NCBI GenBank assembly: GCA_946405115.1
Contig: CAMJGB010000144.1
Coordinates: 1 to 5,217 of the forward strand
DNA length: 5,217 nucleotides
From: an uncultured Clostridia bacterium
GTDB taxonomy: Bacteria; Bacillota; Clostridia; Saccharofermentanales; Saccharofermentanaceae
Reading direction: 5' to 3'
How positions within the stretch are numbered: the stretch's first letter is position 1; every line of letters begins with the position of its first letter. A model generated the notes under the pieces. The model had not been told where the DNA came from. It saw nothing but the letters and a program-made list of their open reading frames with translations, and ran no database searches. A program made the translations under genes and the position numbers. Shown piece by piece: positions 1 to 4,349 of this stretch.

Positions 1-104
1 CCAGATTGTTCACAAAGAAGGAAGGCGGTGAACAACACTGTCAGATAGGAAATCATATGCTTGCTATCAATGAAATATTGAATTGGCTTGAGGATAAATA
101 CTAG
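1..104 (+). CDS. Alpha/beta hydrolase-like protein, C-terminal end only (partial)
   Basis: The reading frame is open from the left edge, with its first full codon at position 3, and ends at TAG 102-104, giving the last 33 residues of a protein that starts outside the window. The visible part includes GGEQHCQIGN followed by LAINEILNWLEDKY. An acidic/glycine stretch before a His-Cys, then GN and a closing amphipathic helix ending in W-L, is what I associate with the catalytic-histidine end of alpha/beta hydrolases of the acyl-peptidase or BAAT-like type. In that reading H of EQHC would be the catalytic histidine. The nucleophile and acid residues are outside the window, so the family call is inference from a short tail. 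The two other forward frames close within the first 50 bases. No convincing terminator hairpin with a T-run follows the stop. Confidence 0.6.
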   Translation, partial: RLFTKKEGGEQHCQIGNHMLAINEILNWLEDKY

Positions 105-174
105 AAAAAAGGCTTGGAGCGTGCTTCTTCGATTGCGTAATCTTTTGTAGAATAAACAAGGATTCAAAATTTCT

Positions 175-186
175 GAAAAATTTTTC
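175..186. repeat. 12-bp perfect A/T palindrome upstream of the sigma gene
   Basis: GAAAAATTTTTC is a perfect palindrome in the 152-bp gap between the hydrolase tail and the sigma factor gene. The preceding AAAATTT (168-174 region) also lets an AT-only hairpin form. Its A-tract/T-tract composition suggests bent DNA or a regulator site in the sigma leader, but nothing in the sequence identifies a binding protein. The rest of the gap (105-256) holds no other feature I can support apart from the AAAGGAG ribosome binding site at 242-248. Confidence 0.35.
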
Positions 187-256
187 TCGAACCACCCAAT
201 AATCCGTACCGCTTATTCGTTAAGTAAGTAGATGCGGATAGAAAGGAGTTAAGTTC

Positions 257-1546
257 ATGACCGGCAAGGAGCTCGAGCACATCTACAACGAAGCGTACCG
301 TCAGGTGTACTGGACAGCATATTCGTTCCTTAAGAATGATCAGGATGCGGAGGATGTCGTTCAGGATACATTCATATCTTTCATCACGTCTTACGGCGAT
401 CTGAAGGATACAAGCAAGGCCGTTGCGCTTCTGAAGAAGATCGCTGCCAACAAGTGCCTCGACCGTATTAAGCTTACGAAGACCGATGCAGTTGAAGATG
501 AGTTCTTTGAGAACATTGAAGCAGTTCCGGAGGATTTCCTGCCCGAATCGATAATCGAATCGGAGCAGATGAGAAAGATCGTTATGGATATCATCGGGAA
601 GACTCTTTCCGAGGATATCAGAAGAACACTGATACTGTTCTACTTTAACGAGCTTACCACCAGGGAGATCGCGGATCTTCTCGGCATCCCGCAGGGAACT
701 GTTTTGTGGCGTCTGAACTTTGCCAAGAAAAAGATTAAGAAGGAGGTCGAGAAATATGAAGAAGAGAATGACACGAAGCTGTTTATGGCAGTCCCGTTCT
801 TAACCAAACTGTTTATCAAAGAAGCAGAGCAGGTCGCGTTCAAGCCCATGCCCGCTTCGCTCACTCATTACCTGTCCGCATCATCAAAGACTTCGGCTGT
901 GGAAGCAGCAAAGAAAGGTGCAGGTATTATGTCTAAGAAAGTGATCAGCATCGTTGCAGCAAGTGTAGCTGTAACGGCAGTAATCGGCGGTATCGCAGTA
1001 ATTAAGAACACACCGAAAAGCATGCAGGAAAGCATGCCGGCAGCGGCGGAGCAGGGGGCAGAGGAGACGCCGCCTACGTTGTATCCCCAGGATTATCTTA
1101 TCCCTGATGTGTCGATGGTTTTCGATGGAATGACAAGGGATGAAGTGAAGACCAATCTTATTAATATTCTGACAGTAAGCCAGTATACTTTCGGCGAAGG
1201 ATACGGAAGAAGATTCGGCATAGAGTCCCCTGATATTTATTACAGTTCAGACTTTGACTATACATGGCCTGACGGTACCTTTGACGGAGATGCGTGCATC
1301 TACAGTGTTGTTGTTTTCTTGGATATTGAAGACTTAACAACGGGAACCCATGGAGATATGGGCGACGTGATACTGGTGGTGCATTGTGCTGATGAGGCGA
1401 TGGCACAGATGATTACGGAGGTCGGCCGTGAGATACAGGAAGAGTACCACCTCGATCCCGGTTACCCTCAGGATTCAGATTACAGTCTTACTGAAGACGG
1501 CATATACCATTGCATAATGAACTTGCCGATAATTGTAAATGAATAA
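257..1546 (+). CDS. Membrane-tethered ECF-like sigma-70 family factor with extracytoplasmic C-terminal domain
   Basis: This is a 429-aa RNA polymerase sigma factor of the ECF type carrying a C-terminal membrane extension. Sigma region 2 lies at about residues 8-75, with the helix DQDAEDVVQDTFISF (28-42) that binds core polymerase and the -10 element. Region 4 lies at about 112-167, with a helix-turn-helix around LTTREIADLLGIPQGTVLWRL that would read the -35 element. A linker (170-225) leads to one transmembrane helix (about 228-249), then a region of about 180 residues predicted outside the membrane, beginning with an acidic, proline-rich stretch. Ordinary ECF factors are about 160-200 aa, so more than half is extension. 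Start ATG 257 follows AAAGGAG (242-248) by 8 nt. No separate anti-sigma gene follows; the tether may do that job (inference). The gene is 28 bp upstream of yajC, probably in one operon. I do not recognise the outer domain. Confidence 0.9.
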   Translation: MTGKELEHIYNEAYRQVYWTAYSFLKNDQDAEDVVQDTFISFITSYGDLKDTSKAVALLKKIAANKCLDRIKLTKTDAVEDEFFENIEAVPEDFLPESIIESEQMRKIVMDIIGKTLSEDIRRTLILFYFNELTTREIADLLGIPQGTVLWRLNFAKKKIKKEVEKYEEENDTKLFMAVPFLTKLFIKEAEQVAFKPMPASLTHYLSASSKTSAVEAAKKGAGIMSKKVISIVAASVAVTAVIGGIAVIKNTPKSMQESMPAAAEQGAEETPPTLYPQDYLIPDVSMVFDGMTRDEVKTNLINILTVSQYTFGEGYGRRFGIESPDIYYSSDFDYTWPDGTFDGDACIYSVVVFLDIEDLTTGTHGDMGDVILVVHCADEAMAQMITEVGREIQEEYHLDPGYPQDSDYSLTEDGIYHCIMNLPIIVNE

Positions 1547-1574
1547 GTTATTATAAATAGAGGAGGAATTAATT

Positions 1575-1847
1575 ATGAATATGTCTTATTACGTCACCCT
1601 TATCGTTATTTTTGTGGTGTTCTACTTGATTCTGACGTATCCCAAGGTTCTGAAGGAGAAGAAGGCAAAAGAGGCGCGCAAGCAGATGCTCAAATCAATG
1701 GAAATCGGTGATGTGGTGGTAACCACTTGCGGCTTTTACGGCATTGTCATTGACATAACCGAAGAAGATGTAATTCTTGAATTCGGCAGCAACAAGAACT
1801 GCCGCATCCCCATGAGTAAAGACGCAATAGCCAAGGTTGAGAAGTAA
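1575..1847 (+). CDS. yajC: YajC-like preprotein translocase accessory protein
   Basis: The 90-aa product has the full YajC layout. A single N-terminal transmembrane helix spans about residues 5-21. A charged Lys/Glu-rich stretch follows (24-40), then the signature IGDVVVTTCGFYGIVIDI (44-61), in which GD-VVT-GG-G-I is the family pattern, and a closing strand region ending in DAIAKV. The second glycine of the usual GG is preceded here by Cys (TCGF). In known bacteria YajC sits in the cytoplasmic membrane with SecDF next to SecYEG, is small, and is usually non-essential. Start ATG 1575 has a perfect AGGAGG (1561-1566) 8 nt upstream. In many genomes yajC lies beside tgt and secD; here it follows a membrane sigma gene by 28 bp and precedes a lipoprotein gene by 30 bp. 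It may be a second, specialised copy (inference). Confidence 0.88.
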   Translation: MNMSYYVTLIVIFVVFYLILTYPKVLKEKKAKEARKQMLKSMEIGDVVVTTCGFYGIVIDITEEDVILEFGSNKNCRIPMSKDAIAKVEK

Positions 1848-1877
1848 AAACAACAACGGAATTATGGAGATAGATTA

Positions 1878-2270
1878 ATGAGAAAGATTCTTTCAGTTCT
1901 GTTAAGTATAGTAGCGGTTTTTATTATGTGTTCCTGTGCAGTCGTTTCCCAAACTGCTCCCGGAACAGAGTATGGCAGTTTTACGATTGAGAAGACTTCA
2001 AGTTATGACGGCAAATACTATGCATACATGACACAGCACGATGACATGATCGTTGTAAATATTTATTCCGCTGATGACGAAGAAGTGTTCACCTTCGAGC
2101 CTTGCAGGAAGTGGGATTTCTGGGGCATCTGTTGGGAGAACGACAGCTATAATCTCTGGGTTCAGTCAGGAGATTTGGGTGTATTATGCTACACCATGTC
2201 TGATGAGGTCTGGAGTCTTGATCTTGATGCCGTAAGACCTGATTACATTGTCAGCAAATATGATGATTGA
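1878..2270 (+). CDS. Small secreted protein, probable lipoprotein, unknown function
   Basis: The 130-aa product begins with a clear export signal: MRK, then a hydrophobic run to about residue 17, then the cysteines of MCSC (C18, C20). C20 is the better candidate for lipid attachment, but the box before it (M-C-S) is not canonical, so lipidation is likely and not certain. The mature part is acidic and rich in aromatics. It has a DGKYYAY segment (about 45-51) and a striking run RKWDFWGICWEND near residues 77-89, followed by YNLWVQSGDLGVLCY, with further cysteines. It ends in PDYIVSKYD. I do not recognise a named family; the pattern suggests a small beta-rich extracytoplasmic domain. GGAG at 1866-1869 is 8 nt before ATG 1878. 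It is the last gene of the sigma-yajC group, and its TGA directly touches the stop of the convergent gene. Confidence 0.8.
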   Translation: MRKILSVLLSIVAVFIMCSCAVVSQTAPGTEYGSFTIEKTSSYDGKYYAYMTQHDDMIVVNIYSADDEEVFTFEPCRKWDFWGICWENDSYNLWVQSGDLGVLCYTMSDEVWSLDLDAVRPDYIVSKYDD

Positions 2271-2924
2271 TTAACCTGCGTGGGCGTTCTTGTAGATGGT
2301 TCTGATGAGCCATACGATGGACATGACTATCGCATAGGCGAAGAATGAGCAGAACGCCATAATTGTTTGACCGAAGCCGGCCCACGTGTTGTTGTTGGCA
2401 CCCATCATCCAGAAGATCAGTGTCGCAGCAGCTGCAATCGCTCCGAGAATGTGTGTTACGCATGTAAGTGCGGGGTATGCTTTTCGAATTTCCTTGCCCT
2501 GACCGATTAACATCAGTGTAAGAAGGACGAAGATGATAGCTTCAGCGTAAATTGCTTCCTGCCAGCTCTGTCCGAGTGCAACACCTATCCTGCCGGGTAC
2601 AGTTGTGTACTTATAATCCTCGTCAGTCCAAACGGTCTTAAAGACGGATCCGTCTCTGAGAATTACCTGCACGGTGTCGCCGACCTGCTTGTCGGGAGGT
2701 GTGAGCAGCACGACTGATCTGCCGCCCATATCAGCATCGAAAGCCGCTCTTTCGCCGGGATAATAGTCGAAGTACTCATCTATAAGGACGGCATTCTCTA
2801 CCGTTACCTTCGCACTGAATTCGCGAACCAGGTTAAAACCGAAGATGGTCAGGTTGGCGATCAGGCACCATAATGCAATTATCTTGATTCCGTATAGGAT
2901 ATGAATAGATGTCTTCTTCCACAT
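2271..2924 (-). CDS. Four-helix membrane protein with an outer loop domain, unknown function
   Basis: The 217-aa product starts at ATG 2924-2922 because GGGGAGGTGA (2930-2939, minus strand) lies just upstream. A longer frame opening 30 bases earlier would start inside that ribosome binding site and is unlikely. Predicted membrane helices are at about 9-33, 125-142, 152-174 and 184-210. Between helices 1 and 2 lies a polar domain of about 90 residues (34-124) containing a YFDYYPGERAAF segment and VGDTVQVILRDG. The latter, a GD-V-V pattern before a short turn, resembles small beta-barrel domains in membrane proteins such as those annotated DUF3592, but the likeness is weak. No catalytic motif is visible. 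A promoter is proposed at 2976-3003. The gene converges on the lipoprotein gene with zero spacing, so neither gene has an intergenic terminator. Function is unknown. Confidence 0.85.
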   Translation of the reverse strand: MWKKTSIHILYGIKIIALWCLIANLTIFGFNLVREFSAKVTVENAVLIDEYFDYYPGERAAFDADMGGRSVVLLTPPDKQVGDTVQVILRDGSVFKTVWTDEDYKYTTVPGRIGVALGQSWQEAIYAEAIIFVLLTLMLIGQGKEIRKAYPALTCVTHILGAIAAAATLIFWMMGANNNTWAGFGQTIMAFCSFFAYAIVMSIVWLIRTIYKNAHAG

Positions 2925-2975
2925 AACAGTCACCTCCCCGATAACCATATGCACTAGTTACTATCCTCTAAGCAC

Positions 2976-3003
2976 ATAATAGATCTTTTATTTTGATAAT
3001 CAA
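2976..3003 (-). promoter_or_regulatory. Sigma-A-type promoter of the leftward membrane protein gene
   Basis: Read on the minus strand, TTGATT (3003-2998; 4 of 6 to TTGACA) is followed after 16 bp by TATTAT (2981-2976; 5 of 6 to TATAAT). The expected start of transcription, near 2968, leaves a leader of about 45 nt before ATG 2924. Position and direction fit the only leftward gene in the window. Confidence 0.6.
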
Positions 3004-3004
3004 A
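2992..3004. promoter_or_regulatory. 13-bp palindrome over the -35 element, possible operator
   Basis: TTTGATAATCAAA is a perfect dyad with one central base (2998). It covers the proposed -35 of the leftward promoter, a common place for a repressor site. No regulator gene is adjacent, so its role is inferred only from symmetry and position. Confidence 0.4.
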
Positions 3005-3033
3005 CTAAATTCATGGCAATCGTGTGGCAGAAC

Positions 3034-3061
3034 CTGAAGCGGACCCAAAATAAGATATAAT
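3034..3061 (+). promoter_or_regulatory. Candidate rightward promoter ahead of the palindrome array
   Basis: A perfect TATAAT lies at 3056-3061. The best -35 at proper distance is CTGAAG (3034-3039, 3 of 6, 16-bp spacer), so the call rests on the -10. Transcription would begin near 3068 and run through the 3098-3323 array toward the Fe-S protein gene. If so, the array would be in its 5' leader or in a separate RNA. Confidence 0.35.
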
Positions 3062-3097
3062 CTCTAAAGCATGAAGAAGACTTTGTTATTGATTAAA

Positions 3098-3148
3098 TTC
3101 CTTGTTGGACTCCTGATTTGCATTGAGAATCAGGAGTTCAATCAGGAA
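3098..3148. repeat. Palindrome unit A
   Basis: The inner stem is a perfect 10 bp: ACTCCTGATT (3109-3118) against AATCAGGAGT (3128-3137) around a 9-nt loop. Outer arms TTCCTTGT (3098-3105) and ATCAGGAA (3141-3148) pair imperfectly. The 3-nt spacers TGG and TCA can also pair (T-A, G-C, G-U), so this unit could form an almost continuous stem of about 21 bp. Confidence 0.85.
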
Positions 3149-3159
3149 ATATGCCGTTT

Positions 3160-3210
3160 TTCCTTGTACAACTCCTGATTTAACGCATAAATCAGGAGTC
3201 GGATCAGGAA
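3160..3210. repeat. Palindrome unit B
   Basis: Same arms as unit A, base for base: TTCCTTGT (3160-3167), ACTCCTGATT (3171-3180), AATCAGGAGT (3190-3199) and ATCAGGAA (3203-3210). The inner stem extends to 11 bp around a 7-nt AACGCAT loop. Spacers (ACA, CGG) and loop differ from unit A at 14 of 15 positions. Confidence 0.85.
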
Positions 3211-3261
3211 TTCATCACTCAATTCATCAGATTTCTTAAAAATGATGAAACAAGTGATGAA
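3211..3261. repeat. Palindrome unit C
   Basis: Outer arms TTCATCACT (3211-3219) and AGTGATGAA (3253-3261) pair perfectly over 9 bp. Inner arms TTCATCA (3223-3229) and TGATGAA (3243-3249) pair perfectly over 7 bp. Spacers are 3 nt on both sides and the central segment is 13 nt with a short T/A stem. The unit directly abuts unit B. Confidence 0.85.
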
Positions 3262-3272
3262 AAACGGCCAAA

Positions 3273-3323
3273 TCCATCAGATTGTTCATCAGAAATTGAA
3301 AAAGTGATGAACCAAGTGATGAG
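3273..3323. repeat. Palindrome unit D
   Basis: Inner arms TTCATCA (3285-3291) and TGATGAA (3305-3311) are identical to those of unit C, with a 13-nt centre. Outer arms TCCATCAGA (3273-3281) and AGTGATGAG (3315-3323) keep a 5-bp CATCA/TGATG core. It is the most degenerate unit. Five T residues follow directly. Confidence 0.8.
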
Positions 3324-3350
3324 TTTTTGATCACCAAACAACACATCACC

Positions 3351-3370
3351 TCCGGGACCTTGGTTCCGGG
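3351..3370 (+). promoter_or_regulatory. GC-rich hairpin in the Fe-S protein leader
   Basis: CCGGGACC (3352-3359) pairs with GGTTCCGG (3362-3369), with one G-U pair and a very tight loop (7-8 bp). It lies 24 nt before the start codon. The downstream bases (TGTATTATTG) are not a real T-run, so an intrinsic terminator is doubtful and a leader structure is more likely. Confidence 0.5.
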
Positions 3371-3384
3371 TGTATTATTGTAAC

Positions 3385-3390
3385 GGGGGG
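3385..3390 (+). promoter_or_regulatory. Atypical all-G ribosome binding site deciding the start at 3394
   Basis: GGGGGG lies 3 nt before ATG 3394. It can pair with the 16S tail through one G-U pair, but is closer to the start than usual. The in-frame GTG at 3370 has no such site and lies at the edge of the hairpin, so ATG 3394 is preferred. Confidence 0.5.
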
Positions 3391-3393
3391 CTT

Positions 3394-4212
3394 ATGAGAA
3401 AGTATTTATTGCCGATAATGATGCTCGCGATATTCGAAGCGGTGGCGGTAACACTGTGGCTTACGAAGGATAATCTGTTTTACCTATTTAACTTCAGCTA
3501 CATCGGTATCGCGATAGCGCTCGGCGTATTCCTGTTCATAAAAAACTACAAGCACGCCCGCCGCGTCGTGCAGCTTCTCGTGGGCCTTTACATGCTCGTG
3601 TACCTCGGCCTTATTAGCCAGGAGAACATGCAGATCGAGGGCTTCTGGTATTACCTCTTCACAGGCGTGTTCGAGGCGGCAACGATACACTACGCAGTTG
3701 CCAAGATTTTCGGCCCGTTGATCTTCGGCAGGGGCTGGTGCGGTTACGCATGCTGGACTGCGATGGTCCTCGACTTCCTCCCTTACAAAACACCGAAGGA
3801 GCCCCGCAGGAAACTCGGCTTCATCCGCTACATCACTTTCGCTGCGTCTCTCATCTTCGTCGCGGCGCTGTTCCTTGCACACGTCGGCAACATCGAAAAG
3901 CTAATGTTCTGGTCCTTCATAATCGGCAACGTTTTGTACTACATCGTAGGCATTATTCTTGCGTATGCGTTCAAGGATAACAGGGCTTTTTGCAAGTATA
4001 TCTGTCCCATCACGGTCTTCCTGAAGCCTATGAGTTACTTCGCGCTTATAAGGATAAAGTGCGATAAGGAGAAGTGCATTTCGTGCGGCAAGTGTAAGCG
4101 CGTGTGCCCGATGGATGTTGATGTAACAGACAACTCCCGTAAGCGTGAGAACGGAACCGAATGCATCCTTTGCATGGAGTGCACGAAGAGCTGCCCTAAG
4201 AAAGCTTTGTGA
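3394..4212 (+). CDS. Membrane-bound 4Fe-4S polyferredoxin-like protein (NapH/NosR/YccM type)
   Basis: The 272-aa product has six predicted membrane helices (about 5-23, 29-50, 57-74, 87-110, 144-163, 171-192) and a soluble C-terminal ferredoxin part. A GRGWCGYAC motif (112-120) and FCKYICP (199-205) are the paired cysteine motifs that mark the NapH/NosR/YccM-like group. Two classical clusters follow, C228-x2-C231-x2-C234-x3-C238-P and C257-x2-C260-x2-C263-x3-C267-P, each expected to bind one [4Fe-4S]. The usual proline after the first motif (GxxWCGxxCP) is replaced by Trp (ACW). Members of this family pass electrons between membrane quinone or flavin partners and cytoplasmic enzymes. The partner here is unknown: no oxidoreductase gene is adjacent, so a specific role such as nitrate or nitrous oxide metabolism is not supported. 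The gene stands alone, behind the array and before the mgtE promoter. Confidence 0.88.
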   Translation: MRKYLLPIMMLAIFEAVAVTLWLTKDNLFYLFNFSYIGIAIALGVFLFIKNYKHARRVVQLLVGLYMLVYLGLISQENMQIEGFWYYLFTGVFEAATIHYAVAKIFGPLIFGRGWCGYACWTAMVLDFLPYKTPKEPRRKLGFIRYITFAASLIFVAALFLAHVGNIEKLMFWSFIIGNVLYYIVGIILAYAFKDNRAFCKYICPITVFLKPMSYFALIRIKCDKEKCISCGKCKRVCPMDVDVTDNSRKRENGTECILCMECTKSCPKKAL

Positions 4213-4215
4213 GAT

Positions 4216-4244
4216 TTGACACGCATTTTATTCTGAAGTACTAT
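4216..4244 (+). promoter_or_regulatory. Sigma-A-type promoter for the mgtE leader and mgtE
   Basis: A perfect TTGACA (4216-4221) is followed, after exactly 17 bp, by TACTAT (4239-4244, 4 of 6). It begins 3 bp after the Fe-S gene stop. Transcription would start near 4251, giving a leader of about 160 nt that contains the small frame at 4278-4349 before mgtE. Confidence 0.7.
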
Positions 4245-4319
4245 CACAAGACAATAAGATCGAGGGGAGGAAACGTCATGGAATTCGATGATTCAACTTA
4301 CCGAAGTACCATTACAAGA
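4235..4319 (+). repeat. Pair of 17-bp direct repeats, 68 bp apart
   Basis: GAAGTACTATCACAAGA (4235-4251) recurs as GAAGTACCATTACAAGA (4303-4319), 15 of 17 identical; both differences are T/C changes. The first copy overlaps the -10 and start region of the promoter. The second lies inside the small leader reading frame. A shared regulator site or a local duplication would explain it. Confidence 0.6.
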
Positions 4320-4349
4320 ATTCTGCATGGCGTATCCGAAGTAAAGTAA
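4278..4349 (+). CDS. Putative 23-aa leader peptide upstream of mgtE
   Basis: A 23-codon frame starts at ATG 4278 and ends at TAA 4347-4349. It has the strongest ribosome binding site in this part of the window: AGGGGAGG (4263-4270), 7 nt before the ATG. The peptide opens MEFDD, so three of its first five residues are acidic, and ends GVSEVK; it has no signal or membrane segment. It lies wholly inside the proposed mgtE leader and ends 62 nt before the mgtE start. GAGGAA in its binding site (4267-4272) is complementary to TTCCTC just after its stop (4354-4359), so the leader could fold to hide its own ribosome site. In enterobacteria the short mgtL leader peptide, which also begins with acidic residues, controls a magnesium transporter; a similar role here is inference. 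It could also be a chance frame. Confidence 0.5.
   Translation: MEFDDSTYRSTITRILHGVSEVK

Larger units (their letters stand above)
3153..3268. repeat. 10-bp perfect long-range inverted repeat enclosing units B and C
   Basis: GCCGTTTTTC (3153-3162) and GAAAAACGGC (3259-3268) are exact reverse complements and sit at mirror positions about the array centre. They lie mostly in the 11-nt linkers between A-B and C-D, overlapping the units by 3 nt. Paired, they would close a junction holding hairpins B and C, with A and D outside. Confidence 0.8.
3098..3323. repeat. 226-bp array of four 51-nt nested palindromes with overall dyad symmetry
   Basis: Four units of exactly 51 nt start at 3098, 3160, 3211 and 3273 (spacings 62, 51, 62). 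Each unit is an outer arm, a 3-nt spacer, an inner arm, a loop, the inner arm's complement, a 3-nt spacer and the outer arm's complement. Outer and inner arms in a unit carry the same short motif 12 nt apart. Units A and B use TCCTGAT/ATCAGGA; units C and D use TTCATCA/TGATGAA. Units A-B and C-D are each separated by 11 nt, while B and C abut, so the midpoint of the array is exactly between 3210 and 3211, inside GAATTC. No reading frame explains it. It could be a structured RNA, a multi-site protein-binding locus, or a small non-autonomous mobile repeat; I do not recognise a named family. T-rich TTTTT (3324-3328) follows unit D. The remainder of the 2925-3393 gap holds only the promoter and hairpin elements listed separately. 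Confidence 0.9.

Noticed and set aside
105..146. Terminator after the hydrolase tail
   Set aside because: Only 4-5 bp of weak pairing with a tiny loop could be found, and the TTTT is separated from it.
148..153. TAGAAT as a -10 element for the sigma gene
   Set aside because: No acceptable -35 lies 16-18 bp upstream and there is no extended -10 TGn, so I could not support a promoter call.
189..208. ECF-type autoregulatory promoter (GAACC with CGTA) upstream of the sigma gene
   Set aside because: The two elements are only 11 bp apart, too close for a -35/-10 pair of ECF factors.
741..803. Perfect AGGAGGT followed by ATG 756 as the start of an overlapping anti-sigma gene
   Set aside because: The frame from 756 closes after 15 codons, and the sigma frame continues through the same bases with a sensible protein; the motif is explained by codons for Lys-Glu-Val.
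3098..3323. CRISPR array
   Set aside because: The units are palindromic pairs with 0-11 nt between them, in two sequence types, and there are no spacers of uniform length or cas genes.
3098..3323. Integron attC-like sites (outer arm, inner arm, loop, inner arm, outer arm)
   Set aside because: The layout is similar, but the core GTTRRRY/RYYYAAC boxes are missing and no integrase or cassette genes are present.
3345..3353. Fragment of a 16S rRNA 3' end
   Set aside because: Only nine bases match and the flanks do not resemble rRNA.
3351..3380. Intrinsic terminator after the array
   Set aside because: The hairpin is GC-rich, but the bases after it are not a T-run and a coding gene starts 24 nt downstream.
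3484..3882. Long minus-strand open frame opposite the Fe-S protein
   Set aside because: It lacks recognisable domains and lies wholly against a well-supported gene, so it is a shadow of that gene's codon pattern.
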